DNA of 64,000 bases from Corallococcus macrosporus DSM 14697 (GCF_002305895.1 NZ_CP022203.1:3140501-3204500), one strand, 5' to 3'; counted from the first letter of the stretch, positions 34,181-45,653 are shown. Numbers and translations: made by a program. Notes: generated from the sequence alone by a model not told the origin.

Positions 34181-34945
34181 TCACTTGATGAACTTCGTCA
34201 CCTGGATGGGGCCCTGCTGCGTGACGACCGTCTGGTGGCCCGCATGGGCCCCCGCCGGCAGCGCCTTGTCGTGGTGGCCGTGGTCCCCGTGCGGCAGCTT
34301 CAGCTCCACCAGTCCCTCGCCGATGCGCGTGTGCGCTTCCTTGTGGACGTGGTGCGGCTCGTCGGAGCCCTCGCGCTTGTTCCACGGGTCCGACGGGTGC
34401 GACACCGGCGCGCCCTTGAGCAGCTTCGGGATGTCGTAGACGAAGTTCTGCCGCGTGTACTCGGGCGGGGTGTGCGTGTACGTGTCCATGCGGATGGCGT
34501 CCTTGGGGCACGCATCCACGCACAGGCCGCACACGATGCACCGCAGCTCGTCGATGACGAACTGGGTGGGGTACTTCTCGATGACGCGGTCCTCGGAGTC
34601 CCCGGCCTCCTCGCCGTACTCGCCCGCCTCGATGTAGATGCACTGCGCCGGGCAGATGGTGGCGCACATGTAGCAGGCCACGCAGCGCGGCTTGCCGTCC
34701 TCGCGAGGGACGAGCCGGTGCAGCCCGCGGTAGCCCTCGGGGTAGATGGGCTTCTCCTCGGGGTACGCCACCGTCGTCATCAGGCTGGAGCCGGTGCGGT
34801 CCACGACCTGCGTGTTGGTGTCACGCGTCCCGAAGAGGTTGCGGAAGAAGTGCTTCGCGGTGATGCCCAGGCCGCGGAGCAGGTTGGGCACATAGGTCCG
34901 CTCGCGGATGTCCGTGCGAGGGTCCTTGCTTACCTTGTAGGCCAT
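34181..34945 (-). CDS. nuoI: NADH-quinone oxidoreductase subunit I
   Basis: 254 residues. It carries the two [4Fe-4S] clusters N6a and N6b of complex I in the peripheral arm. The Cys motifs are [12 protein letters not shown] (Cys88, 91, 94, 98) and [12 protein letters not shown] (Cys136, 139, 142, 146). The C-terminal roughly 70 residues after the core are unusual: a His-rich stretch ([22 protein letters not shown]) not found in standard NuoI. It is the last gene of the nuoC-D-G-H-I block, and a terminator lies about 40 bases downstream. Confidence 0.95.
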   Translation of the reverse strand: MAYKVSKDPRTDIRERTYVPNLLRGLGITAKHFFRNLFGTRDTNTQVVDRTGSSLMTTVAYPEEKPIYPEGYRGLHRLVPREDGKPRCVACYMCATICPAQCIYIEAGEYGEEAGDSEDRVIEKYPTQFVIDELRCIVCGLCVDACPKDAIRMDTYTHTPPEYTRQNFVYDIPKLLKGAPVSHPSDPWNKREGSDEPHHVHKEAHTRIGEGLVELKLPHGDHGHHDKALPAGAHAGHQTVVTQQGPIQVTKFIK

Positions 34946-34987
34946 GATGGTTCTCGATTCCCGGATGCTGGGGCCGAAAGGCGCGGC

Positions 34988-36424
34988 CTAATGGGTGGAG
35001 GCCGGGGCCGCGCCGTGGGCGTGCGCCGGCAGGTCATGGGCACCGTGCCCACCGTGCCCGTGGTCGTGGCCATGGGCGCCGTGCGCCTCGTGGGCGCCGC
35101 CCGCGGGGACCTTCGTCGTCGTGGTCAACACCACCAGGAGGCCAATCTCCGCCAGGCCGAGGATGGCCAGCGCCCGCAGGGACGGATCCCAGAGGACCAG
35201 GGCACCGGTGGCGAACACGTTCACCAGGCCGATGGGGAGGAGGATCTTCCAGCCCAGGGACTGGATCTGGTCGTAGCGGAAGCGGGGGAAGGTCCAGCGG
35301 ATGAGGAGCTGCACCCAGATGAGGAACAGCACCTTCAGCCAGAACACCGTGCCCAGGATGGTGCCCAGCAGCCAGCCGTGCTCCTGCATGACGGGCAGGT
35401 TGGCCAGCCACTCGTTGCCGAAGGGCAGGTGGTAGCCGCCGAAGAAGAGCGCCGTCGTCACGCCGGCCAGCACCACGACCTCCACGAACTCGGAGATCAT
35501 GAAGAGGCCGAACTTCATGCCGGAGTACTCCACGAAGTAGCCGATGATTTCGGACTCGCCTTCGGGCAGGTCGAACGGGGCGCGCTTGGTCTCCGCGAAG
35601 GAGGCGGCGAAGAAGAGCAGGAAGCCGAGCGGCTGGATGATGATGCCCCACGCGGGCAGGCCCAGGTCGAACGCGCCGTCGGTGCGCCACAGGTACTGCG
35701 CCTGGCCGGAGCCGTTGCCCAGCATGCTGCCCACGTCACCGATGATGGCGGGGAACTGCACCGAGGAGAACGTCAGGAACAGGCCGACCAGCGACAGGCC
35801 CAGCGCGACCTCGTACGAAATCATCTGCGAGGTGGCGCGCACGCCGCCCAGGAGCGCGAACTTGTTGTTGGAGGCCCAGCCGGCCATCGCGGTGCCGTAG
35901 ACGGCCAGCGAGGCGATGGCGAGCACGTAGAGGATGCCGAAGTCCGGCGTGGCCACCACCATGTCCACGTTGTGGCCGAACACCATCACCGACGGGCCCG
36001 CGGGCACCACGGCGAACAGGGCGAAGGTCGGCGCGAAGGCCAGGATGGGGCCCAGGTTGAACATGAACCGGTTGGCCGTCCCCGGAATCAGGTCCTCCTT
36101 GGTCAGCATCTTCAGCACGTCCGTGAGGATGTGCGGCAGGCCGCCCAGGGAGCGGTTCTTCAGGCCGGGCAGGGCGATGCGCGCGCGGTTGGGACCCATG
36201 CGGTCCTGGATGAACGCGCTCCACTTGCGCTCCGCCATGGTCAGCAGCGTGGCGATGACCATCACGAAGACGAGCACGAGGAACAGGATGTTGGTCAGCC
36301 GGCTCGCGCCGGAGAACCAGTGCTCCTCCACCAGCCCGCCCACCAGGTAGGCCGACGCCATGCCACCCGCCATCAGGAAGACGATGGTGAACATGGCGAC
36401 GAGAATCGTCAGTACGCGGCTCAT
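34988..36424 (-). CDS. nuoH: NADH-quinone oxidoreductase subunit H
   Basis: 478 residues, longer than E. coli NuoH (about 325). It is a multi-pass membrane protein that forms the quinone-binding site of complex I with NuoB and NuoD. Loops with AERKWSAFIQDRMGPNRA, LPEGESEIIGYFVEYSGM and RWTFPRFRYDQ are diagnostic. The C-terminal roughly 40 residues are His/Gly/Ala-rich (HGHDHGHGGHGAHD), which is an uncommon extension. It starts with ATG 36424, two bases after the nuoG stop. Translational coupling within the operon is likely. Confidence 0.96.
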   Translation of the reverse strand: MSRVLTILVAMFTIVFLMAGGMASAYLVGGLVEEHWFSGASRLTNILFLVLVFVMVIATLLTMAERKWSAFIQDRMGPNRARIALPGLKNRSLGGLPHILTDVLKMLTKEDLIPGTANRFMFNLGPILAFAPTFALFAVVPAGPSVMVFGHNVDMVVATPDFGILYVLAIASLAVYGTAMAGWASNNKFALLGGVRATSQMISYEVALGLSLVGLFLTFSSVQFPAIIGDVGSMLGNGSGQAQYLWRTDGAFDLGLPAWGIIIQPLGFLLFFAASFAETKRAPFDLPEGESEIIGYFVEYSGMKFGLFMISEFVEVVVLAGVTTALFFGGYHLPFGNEWLANLPVMQEHGWLLGTILGTVFWLKVLFLIWVQLLIRWTFPRFRYDQIQSLGWKILLPIGLVNVFATGALVLWDPSLRALAILGLAEIGLLVVLTTTTKVPAGGAHEAHGAHGHDHGHGGHGAHDLPAHAHGAAPASTH

Positions 36425-36426
36425 GA

Positions 36427-38306
<1,880 letters not shown>

Positions 38307-38310
<4 letters not shown>

Positions 38311-39554
38311 TGCTCGACCTCGCCGCCGATCATGTTGATGGTGTCAAACGTAGGGATGAGGTCCGCCAGCATCTTGCCTTCGATGATGTGGGGGACGGCC
38401 GCGAGCACCGGGAAGCCCGGGGCGCGGACGTGGACCTTGTACGGACGGCCGCGGCCGTCGCTCACCAGGTACCAGCCCAGCTCGCCGTTGGAGGCCTCGG
38501 TGGCGTCGTACACCTCGCCGGCGGGCACCTGGATGCCCTCCATCACCAGCTTGAAGTGGGACATCACGCCTTCGATGGTGCCGTAGACCTCGGGCTTGGG
38601 CGGCAGCGCGATGCGCCAGTCGTCCACGATGATGGGGCCCGCGGGGATGGTGTCCATCGCTTGGCGCAGGATGCGGATGGACTGGCGCATCTCCTCCAGC
38701 CGGACGAGGTAGCGGTCGTAGTTGTCGCCGTGCTCGCCCAGCGGGATGTCGAAGTCGAACCGGTCGTAGACCCAGTACGGCTTCGTCTTGCGGATGTCGT
38801 AGTCGATGCCGCAGGCGCGCAGGGCGGGGCCCGTGTAGCCGAAGTCGATGGCGTCCTCGGCGCTGATGACGCCCGTGCCCTTCGTGCGGTCCACGAAGAT
38901 GCGGTTGTTCGTCAGCAGGCCTTCCATCTCGTCCAGCAGCGCCAGGCCCTGGTCCAGCGTCTTGTGGACGCGCGGAATCCAGCCCTCGGGCAGGTCGCGG
39001 TTGCTGCCGCCCACGCGGCCGAAGCTGGTGGTGAGGCGCGCGCCCGTCAGCTCGGCGGTGCGGTCATGGATGAGCTCGCGGAACTCCATGGCGAGGAGGA
39101 ACGGCGCGAAGCCGCCCATCTCCAGGCCGGTGGCGCCCACGCACGTCAGGTGGTCCGTCAGGCGGTGGAGCTCGGAGCCGATGACGCGGATGTACTGGGC
39201 GCGCTCGGGGATCTCCAGGCCGATGAGCTTCTCCACGGCGTTGAGGAACCCGAAGTTGTTCATCATCGCGGACAGGTAGTTGAGCCGGTCCGTGTAGGGC
39301 AGGCACTGCGTCCACGTGACGTTCTCGCAGCTCTTCTGGAAGCCGCGGTGCAGGAAGCCGATCTCGGGGTCGATCTTGACGATGGTCTCACCCTCGAGCT
39401 CCACCTTCAGCCGCACGGTGCCGTGCGTGGCCGGGTGGGAGGGGCCCATGTTGATGACCATCCGCTTGGTCTGGAGGTGGGCCTCCAGCTCCGACTCGTG
39501 GGCGTACGCGTCGGTGTCGGGGTTCGGCGCTTCGGGCTTGAGGGTGTCAGCCAT
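38307..39554 (-). CDS. nuoD: NADH-quinone oxidoreductase subunit D
   Basis: 415 residues. It is the 49-kDa homologue at the quinone site. MGPSHPATHGTVRL (about 36-49) and ELHRLTDHL, with the late LADLIPTFDTINMIGGEVEQ end, are diagnostic. The first about 25 residues are acidic and variable. The start lies 15 bases after the nuoC stop; the stop overlaps nuoG. It is a separate NuoD, not the NuoCD fusion seen in E. coli. Confidence 0.97.
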
Positions 39555-39569
39555 GATGTCCGTCCTCGC

Positions 39570-40103
39570 TCAGGAGAGCCCGCTGGTACCGGGACCGCGG
39601 AAGATGTCCTTGATGGGGCGCTCGGGGATGAGCGGCTGCCGGTCGCGCAGCGCGTAGTCCTTGCGCAGCGGGTGCCCCTCGAACTCGTCGTAGAGGAGGA
39701 TGCGGCGCAGGTCGGGGTGACCGTCGAAGCGGATGCCATAGAAGTCGAAGGTCAGGCGCTCCCACCAGTTGGCGCCCCGGAAGAGCGGCACCAGGGTGGG
39801 GACCACCGGGTTGGCCTCGCTCACGCGCACCTTGAGCCGCACGTGCTCGTGCCGCTTGATGGAATAGAGGAAGTAGACGACCTCGAAGCGAGGGTCGTTC
39901 TCCGCCAGGTGCAGCCGATCCACGGCGTCGATGGAGCCGAACAGCTTGAACTCCAGCTCCGGGTCGTTCTTCAGGAACGCGGCGACCTTCGGGAGCGAGT
40001 CCGCATGGATGACGGCCCAGGCGCCTCCGGTCCGGTCCACGTAGCGATCCGCCACAGCCTCTGGGAGCTGGGCGGAGACCCTGTCCAACGCGAAAGTGCT
40101 CAA
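39570..40103 (-). CDS. nuoC: NADH-quinone oxidoreductase subunit C
   Basis: About 177 residues from TTG 40103. It is the 30-kDa subunit of complex I. The signature reads NWWERLTFDFYGIRFDGHPD and then RRILLYDEFEGHPLRKDY (around residues 115-155). The frame is open to 40169, but that reading would include the -35 and -10 boxes of the promoter, so I reject it. No ATG or GTG lies between the predicted transcript start and the conserved sequence; TTG 40103 is the best candidate and has only a GGGG upstream. It begins the nuoC-I operon. Confidence 0.92.
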   Translation of the reverse strand: MSTFALDRVSAQLPEAVADRYVDRTGGAWAVIHADSLPKVAAFLKNDPELEFKLFGSIDAVDRLHLAENDPRFEVVYFLYSIKRHEHVRLKVRVSEANPVVPTLVPLFRGANWWERLTFDFYGIRFDGHPDLRRILLYDEFEGHPLRKDYALRDRQPLIPERPIKDIFRGPGTSGLS

Positions 40104-40139
40104 GGGGGCCCCAATGACTAAGGGAGAAGAATCCGCGGC

Positions 40140-40169
40140 TTTATAAGGAGCCCTCGGCGGGTGCGTCAA
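40140..40169 (-). promoter_or_regulatory. Sigma-70-type promoter of the nuoC-D-G-H-I operon
   Basis: On the minus strand TTGACG (40169-40164) and TATAAA (40145-40140) are separated by 18 bases. Both boxes are close to consensus and A/T-rich against the GC-rich background. The expected transcript start near 40133 gives a leader of about 30 bases before TTG 40103. Confidence 0.7.
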
Positions 40170-40487
40170 CGTAAACCCTCAACCATGTAGCCCACTTAGG
40201 AGGCCCAGAAGCGGGCGTTGCGCGAAACCCGGCGGCAGGGTGGCTGGCCGCCCGGACAGGGGGTGGATCAGCCGGCCGCGAGCACGGCCCGGGGCTGTCC
40301 CACACTGGGTGCGAAGGTGGCCACGGGCAGCCGCTCGCCGGGCACCACGGCGCGGGGCCCCTGCCGGCCACCCGTCGCCACGGAGTCAAGGCCGCCATTC
40401 CGCGGCGCCCCCGGGGACGCGCGCCCTGGAGGGGGCGGTCGTCCGGCCGGCACGCGCCTGTTGCATTCGGGTATAGAAGGGCAGGTC
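40170..40487. other. Divergent intergenic region between nuoC and the sulfatase-fold gene
   Basis: About 320 bases. Apart from the nuoC promoter at its left edge, it has a TATAGA element at 40472-40477 close before the plus-strand ATG, without a convincing -35. An open frame runs through it in phase with the sulfatase-fold gene, but it lacks any ribosome site or conserved content. Confidence 0.4.
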
Positions 40488-42515
40488 ATGCCCGAATCCC
40501 CCCCTTCCGGCATCCTCCGTTCCTGGTGGCCGCGCCTGCTCGTGGGCGCCGTGCTGGGCGTGCTGCTGTTCGCGGGTGAGTCGTGGCTGCTCCTCCGTTC
40601 GGGCGTGGTGGGCATGGACATCCCGGTGGACGGCCCCTACGCGGCGCTGATGGCGGCCATGCGGCCCGTCGTCCCGGGGCTGTTGCTGCGGGTGGCGGCC
40701 GTGTACGCGGTGGCCGGCCTGGCGCTGGCGGCGGCGGGCACGCTGCTGGCGCGCGCCTGGGGACGCGGTGGCGCGGGGGCCTCGCTGGGGCAGGGGCTCC
40801 TGCTCTTCCTGTTGCTGGCGTGGGACCGGGCCATCGCGCGTCCGGCCCTCTTCGACGACCTGCCCGCGGTGCGGCCGCTGCTGGCGTGGCTGGTGGAGCA
40901 CGGCGAGCCCTGGCATCCCCGCGCGGTGGTGGCGGTCTGGCTGGTGGCGCACGGCGCGGCGTGGGTGGTCCGCTCGAAGCAGGGGCGGCGCGCGCTGTGG
41001 GGCGGCGCGGCGCTGGCGGGCCTGCTGGGGCTGTGGCTGCTGGGGCAGGGGGTGGCTGGTCGGGACGCGCCCCGGCATCCGCTGGTGGTGGTCATCGGCA
41101 TCGACGCCTTCCGGCCGGACCGGCTGAGGTCCCAAGGTGGCTCCGGCGAGGTGGCGCCCCACGTGGAGCGCCTGCTGGAGGACGCCACGCTCTTCACCCG
41201 CGCGTACACGCCCATTGCCCAGACGGAGCCGGCGTGGCGTTCGCTGCTCACCGCGCGGTGGCCGCACGAGACGGGCGTGCGCTACTCGCTGACGTCCGAC
41301 TCGCGGATGCAGCTCCAGCGCACCTTCGCGGAGACCTTTTCGGAGGCGGGGTGGCGCACGGTGTTCGCCACCGACTGCTCGCGCTTCCACGCGGAGGGGC
41401 CCGCGTCCGGCTTCGCGGAGCGGCTGCAGCCCCCGCGCGGCGCGGTGAACTTCCTCCTGGAGAAGCTGCGCTACCGCGCGCTGGGCCTGTTCGCGGACCA
41501 CGCGCTGGGCGCCGCGTGGGTGCCGGAGTTCATCGACAACCGCGCGCTGGCCGGCATCCATGACCCCATGGGGTACGCGGAGCGGCTGGCGGCGCGGCTG
41601 GTGGACGAGGCGCGCCAGGGGCCCACGCTGTTCGCCTTCCACGCCACGGCGGCGCACTTCCCGGGGGACCCGGTGCATCCCTTCTACCGCCGCTTCGTGC
41701 CGGCGTCGGAGCCGCTGGAGCGCCGGCTGCGCATGCACTTCGCCCCGGTGACGCCGGGCGCGAAGGGCGGCTGGAACCGCGCGGGCGCGGAGGCGCTCTA
41801 CGACGAGCTGCTTGCCCAGGCGGACGCGCAGGTGGGGGCGCTGCTGGAGGCGCTGCGCCGCGCCGGGCGCTACGACGACGCGCTCATCCTCCTGCTGTCG
41901 GACCACGGCGAGAGCTTCCACGCGGACCGCGCGGACCTGGCCGGCGCCACGCCCGTGCACGGCGCGCGCTTGTCGGAGGAGGAGAACCGCATCCTCCTGG
42001 CGGTGAAGCCGCCCGGGGGCCGGGGGGAGGCGCCGGCGCTGGTGGACGCGCTGGTGCGGCTGGTGGACGTGGGGCCCACGCTGCTGGAGCTGTCCGGACT
42101 GCCGCGCCTGTCGGGCGTGGACGGCGTGTCGCTGGTGCCGCTCCTGCGCGGCGAGGCGCTGGCGCCGCTGGCGCTGTACGCGGAGACGGGCTTCACCCAC
42201 GTGCTGCCGGAGGTGTTCGACCCGGGGCACTGGCCGGGGGCGCCCCGCTCCTTCGACGCGTACCGCATCCGCCCGGATGGCGTGGTGGAGATGGGGCCCG
42301 CGGCCCACGCCAGCATCCTCCAGGAGAAGGACGTGGGCGCCTTCGACGGGCAGCGCTGGTGGGTGGACCGGCCCCAGGCCAACGGCACCGTGCTGCGCGC
42401 CTGCCAGGGCGACTGTGAGGGGCCGGACGCGCTGGCGCTGGAGGCGTGGTTCGACGGCGTGCAGGGCCGCGCGGAGGCGCCAGAAATACCAAGGCCCCGG
42501 CGCTTCCACCGATGA
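40488..42515 (+). CDS. Membrane sulfatase-fold (LtaS/EptA-like) transferase or hydrolase
   Basis: 675 residues. The N-terminal part (about 1-195) has about five hydrophobic membrane segments and is followed by an alkaline-phosphatase/sulfatase-type catalytic domain. The metal site begins with Asp206 in VVIGIDAFRPD; a later metal pair lies in LLLSDHGESFH. At the nucleophile position sulfatases read CxPxR; here the aligned segment is TEPAWRSLLTARWPH, so Thr246 replaces the Cys that becomes formylglycine. This favours a transferase or phosphatase (lipoteichoic-acid-synthase or phosphoethanolamine-transferase type) over a classical sulfatase. It splits two blocks of nuo genes. Confidence 0.85.
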   Translation: MPESPPSGILRSWWPRLLVGAVLGVLLFAGESWLLLRSGVVGMDIPVDGPYAALMAAMRPVVPGLLLRVAAVYAVAGLALAAAGTLLARAWGRGGAGASLGQGLLLFLLLAWDRAIARPALFDDLPAVRPLLAWLVEHGEPWHPRAVVAVWLVAHGAAWVVRSKQGRRALWGGAALAGLLGLWLLGQGVAGRDAPRHPLVVVIGIDAFRPDRLRSQGGSGEVAPHVERLLEDATLFTRAYTPIAQTEPAWRSLLTARWPHETGVRYSLTSDSRMQLQRTFAETFSEAGWRTVFATDCSRFHAEGPASGFAERLQPPRGAVNFLLEKLRYRALGLFADHALGAAWVPEFIDNRALAGIHDPMGYAERLAARLVDEARQGPTLFAFHATAAHFPGDPVHPFYRRFVPASEPLERRLRMHFAPVTPGAKGGWNRAGAEALYDELLAQADAQVGALLEALRRAGRYDDALILLLSDHGESFHADRADLAGATPVHGARLSEEENRILLAVKPPGGRGEAPALVDALVRLVDVGPTLLELSGLPRLSGVDGVSLVPLLRGEALAPLALYAETGFTHVLPEVFDPGHWPGAPRSFDAYRIRPDGVVEMGPAAHASILQEKDVGAFDGQRWWVDRPQANGTVLRACQGDCEGPDALALEAWFDGVQGRAEAPEIPRPRRFHR

Positions 42516-42560
42516 AGGCGGGGAGCGGCGGGGCCCCGGCGGTACCGCGCGTGGGGCGCG

Positions 42561-43124
42561 TTACTTGTTCATGGACAGCAGCAGGTTGTGCCGCGCGGCC
42601 GTGGGGTTGGCCTCCTCGCGGTCCGCGATGCGGTGGACCTGGTTGCCAATCTTGTCCTGCAGCAGCATCAGGCCGTCCAGCACCTGCTCCGGGCGCGGCG
42701 GGCAGCCGGGGATGTAGACGTCCACCGGGATGATGCGGTCGATGCCCTGGAGCACCGCGTAGTTGTCGTAGAAGCCGCCCGAGGACGCGCACACGCCGAA
42801 GGCCACGACCCACTTGGGCTCGGCCATCTGCTCGTAGACGCGCTTGAGGATGGGGGCCTGCTTCAGGTTGATGGTGCCCACCACCATCAGCAGGTCCGCC
42901 TGACGCGGCGAGAAGCGGGGGAACTCCGCGCCGAAGCGGGAGATGTCGTGCCGGCTGGCGGCCACGGACATGTACTCCATGCCGCAGCAGGCCGTGGCGT
43001 ACGGGTAGGTGAAGAGCGAGTACTTGCGCGCCCAGCCCAGGCCCTTGGAGACGATGGACTGGAGCCAGCCCATGGACTCGTCGCGGCGCGTGGTAACGAT
43101 GTTTGCGAGGTCAGCGTCAGCCAT
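42561..43124 (-). CDS. nuoB: NADH-quinone oxidoreductase subunit B
   Basis: 187 residues. It carries the N2 cluster of complex I, the last Fe-S centre before quinone. The four ligands are visible: Cys46-Cys47 in [11 protein letters not shown], Cys112 in FGVCASSGG and Cys141 in [10 protein letters not shown]. Its ATG lies six bases after the nuoA stop; nuoB is the end of the nuoAB block, with the sulfatase-fold gene converging on it 45 bases away. Confidence 0.97.
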   Translation of the reverse strand: MADADLANIVTTRRDESMGWLQSIVSKGLGWARKYSLFTYPYATACCGMEYMSVAASRHDISRFGAEFPRFSPRQADLLMVVGTINLKQAPILKRVYEQMAEPKWVVAFGVCASSGGFYDNYAVLQGIDRIIPVDVYIPGCPPRPEQVLDGLMLLQDKIGNQVHRIADREEANPTAARHNLLLSMNK

Positions 43125-43130
43125 GATGTC

Positions 43131-43502
43131 TCAGCTCTCCCAGTCCAGGGCGCCCTTCTTCCAGATGTAGATAAGGCCGACCACCAGCGTCGCCGCGAAA
43201 ACCAGCATCTCCACGTACCCGAACCACGCGAGCGCCTGGAAGTTGACCGCCCAGGGGTACAGGAACACGGCTTCCACGTCGAACACGATGAACAGCAGGG
43301 CCACGACGTAGAACTTCACCGCGAAGCGCTGCCGCGCCGGGCCGCTCGACTCGGAGCCGGCCTCGAAGCTGGTCGACTTGATGGCGCTCGGGCGGCGGGG
43401 ACCCAGCCGCGTGGTGATCTGGGGAATGAGCATCGCCATGCCACCCGCCAGCAGCAGGACGATGGCCAGCGGCAGGTACGGCGTGAGGGGAGTCGGAGTC
43501 AT
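43131..43502 (-). CDS. nuoA: NADH-quinone oxidoreductase subunit A
   Basis: 123 residues with three membrane segments (about 7-28, 62-82, 91-112), the usual NuoA topology. The diagnostic segment SFEAGSESSG, then FAVKFYVVALLFIVFDVEAV, matches the family's conserved region. It starts the nuoAB block. No strong ribosome site is seen between the ATG and a possible promoter close by, so translation may be leaderless. Confidence 0.95.
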   Translation of the reverse strand: MTPTPLTPYLPLAIVLLLAGGMAMLIPQITTRLGPRRPSAIKSTSFEAGSESSGPARQRFAVKFYVVALLFIVFDVEAVFLYPWAVNFQALAWFGYVEMLVFAATLVVGLIYIWKKGALDWES

Positions 43503-43511
43503 CGCGCGCGG

Positions 43512-43541
43512 AACCTAATGACACCGCGCGCGCCATGTCAA
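43512..43541 (-). promoter_or_regulatory. Possible promoter of nuoAB
   Basis: On the minus strand a perfect TTGACA box (43541-43536) is followed after 17-18 bases by a weak TTAGGT/TAGGTT box that ends about 10 bases before the nuoA ATG. The -10 is poor, so confidence is limited. Confidence 0.4.
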
Positions 43542-43751
43542 AGGGAAAGTCCAGGGGGCGGCGCGCCAACCCCTTGAGATAACGGCGAAAAGCGGTGTTC
43601 ATGCCACCCCGGTGCGGGCCCGGCGTGGATCAGCCGCCCGCATGGCCCCGGTCCGGCCGGGCGGTTTGACGCTCCGCGAAGGGGCGCCTACCGTCCGAGG
43701 ACGTCCGGCATCCATCCGGCGTGGAACTTTCTCACCGGGGAGGCGACAGGC

Positions 43752-45314
43752 ATGTGGGGCCGGCTCGGCTTGCGGACGCAGGTGGCCATCGCGGTGCTCG
43801 TGCCCTGCCTGGCGGTGGTGGGCTTCTGCGTCGTGTACTTCCCGATGCACCAGCGGGACGTCACCCTGGAGCTGCTCCAGAAGCGGGTGCGGGTGGTGGC
43901 GCGGCTCATGTCGCAGCACCCCGCGCTGCTGACCGCGGACGGCTCGCCGCGGTCCATGGCCCGGGTGGGGGAGGTGCTGTCGCTGCTGGAGGCCCCGGAG
44001 GCGGTGAGCGAGCGCGGCGGCTTCACCCTGCGCTATCAGGGCCTGCTGTCCGCGGAGGGCGAGGTGCTCCAGGCGCGCGGCGTGATTCCGCCGGAGGTCC
44101 GCGCGGGTGGGGTGGACGGGGCGGAGGGCTGCGCGACGGCCACGCGGCGCGAGGAGGTGTCGGTCCGCTGCGCCAGCGGCGAGCGCGTCTACGTCGCGGG
44201 CTTCGGCGTGCAGGAGGCGCTCAGCTCGGTGGATGACCTGCGCGGCGCGGCGCTGGCCGGGCTGGCGGGCGCGCTGGTGCTGGGGCTGGCCCTGTCGCTG
44301 TTCATCAGCCGAGCCATCGCCGAGCCGGTGGCGCGGGTGACGGAGGTGGTGCGGGACGTGGCCCGGGGCGACATGTCGCGCGGGGAGCTGGACGTGCCGG
44401 CCACGGGCGAGATTCGCCTCATGGCGCAGTCCTTCAACAAGATGCTGGGCACGCTGCGCGGCTCGGTGATGGAGATGGTGTCGCGCTCGGAGCAGCTCTC
44501 CGGCGCGTCGCGCGGCCTGCTGGGCGCGTCCGCGGACCAGGAGCACGTCATCAGCCAGCAGGCGGCCTACGCGCAGCAGATCGCCGCCACGTTCGAGGAG
44601 CTGAGCCGCACCGCCGAGCAGATCTCCAGCTCCACGGAGGTGGTGGAGTCGAGCGCGCGGCGCACCCACGAGGCGGTGGCGGAGGCCATGGCGGTGGTGG
44701 CGCAGGTGGTGGCCGGCATCAACGACATCCGCACCGAGTCCAAGGGCGTGGCGGACGCGATTGTCGGCCTCAACCAGGACCTGCAGCAGGTGTCGAAGAT
44801 TGCCCAGGTCATCAACCAGGTGGCGGAGCGCTCCGACCTGCTGGCGCTGAACGCGGCGCTGGAGGGCACCAAGGCGGGCGAGGTGGGGCGCGGCTTCTCG
44901 CTGGTGGCCGCGGAGATGCGCAAGCTGGCGGAGAACGTGTCCGCCTCCGCGCGCGACATCGCCCGCATCGTGGAGAAGGTGCAGGACTCCGGCGAGGAGG
45001 CGGCGGCCAAGGCCCGCGTGGGCATGGCCACCAGTGACCGGGGCGTGGAGGTGGCGGAGCAGGCCTCCTCCGTGTTCCAGCGCATCGTCGAGCTGGCGCG
45101 TGGCACCAGCGAGGCGGCGCGGCAGATCACCATCGCCACCCGTCAGCAGCGGCAGTCCAGCGAGCAGGCCGTGCAGGGGGCCCGCAACGTCGCGGAGCTG
45201 GTGAAGCAGGGCGTGGACGCGACGGGGCGCACCACCCGCATCGCCCAGGACCTGCAGGCGGTGGCCGAGGGCCTCACCGCCGTCACCAGCCGCTTCAAGA
45301 CGACGCGGAGCTGA
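43752..45314 (+). CDS. Methyl-accepting chemotaxis protein
   Basis: 520 residues, a typical membrane chemoreceptor. Membrane segment 1 lies near 9-31 and segment 2 near 160-182, with a roughly 125-residue extracytoplasmic sensor between. A HAMP domain (about 180-235) leads to the long signalling coiled coil. The hairpin tip reads ERSDLLALNAALEGTKAGEV, followed by GRGFSLVAAEMRKLAE, the site that contacts CheA/CheW. A Lys replaces one conserved Arg in the AREAG-like motif (GTKAGE). No che genes are adjacent, so the pathway it serves is unknown. Confidence 0.95.
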   Translation: MWGRLGLRTQVAIAVLVPCLAVVGFCVVYFPMHQRDVTLELLQKRVRVVARLMSQHPALLTADGSPRSMARVGEVLSLLEAPEAVSERGGFTLRYQGLLSAEGEVLQARGVIPPEVRAGGVDGAEGCATATRREEVSVRCASGERVYVAGFGVQEALSSVDDLRGAALAGLAGALVLGLALSLFISRAIAEPVARVTEVVRDVARGDMSRGELDVPATGEIRLMAQSFNKMLGTLRGSVMEMVSRSEQLSGASRGLLGASADQEHVISQQAAYAQQIAATFEELSRTAEQISSSTEVVESSARRTHEAVAEAMAVVAQVVAGINDIRTESKGVADAIVGLNQDLQQVSKIAQVINQVAERSDLLALNAALEGTKAGEVGRGFSLVAAEMRKLAENVSASARDIARIVEKVQDSGEEAAAKARVGMATSDRGVEVAEQASSVFQRIVELARGTSEAARQITIATRQQRQSSEQAVQGARNVAELVKQGVDATGRTTRIAQDLQAVAEGLTAVTSRFKTTRS

Positions 45315-45317
45315 CGC

Positions 45318-45560
45318 TCATTCGCGCTGCCAGCGGAGCTGGAACTCGACCTCGTCCACGCCGTCCTCGCGCTCGTGCTCGATGTTGAAGAGCGCGTCCG
45401 CGGGGATGCGCAGGCGCTCGCCGGCGACCTGGATGCTGAAGGCCTTGCCCGCCTCGAGGGCGTCCGCCAGCCGCCGCAGCTTCGCGACGAAGTCCTTGCG
45501 GGGGTACGTCTTCTCCAGGTCGCGGTCCGCTCGCTTCGCCTTCGCCTTCTTCTGCGCCAT
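45318..45560 (-). CDS. amphi-Trp domain protein
   Basis: 80 residues from ATG 45560. The body, KTYPRKDFVAKLRRLADALE, then GERLRIPADALFNIEHERED and VEFQLRWQ, matches the small amphi-Trp domain: a conserved amphipathic pattern with a late Trp. It is cytoplasmic with no known activity. It lies three bases from the chemoreceptor stop (convergent). Genes of this type are usually single and of unknown role. Confidence 0.85.
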   Translation of the reverse strand: MAQKKAKAKRADRDLEKTYPRKDFVAKLRRLADALEAGKAFSIQVAGERLRIPADALFNIEHEREDGVDEVEFQLRWQRE

Positions 45561-45653
45561 CGTCGTGGGCCTCATCGTCCAAGGGGTTCCCGCGGATGAT
45601 GGCATTGCCTGTGCCGGGCCCGCAGCCCGAATCGGCGCCGGGCCCGCGCCGCG

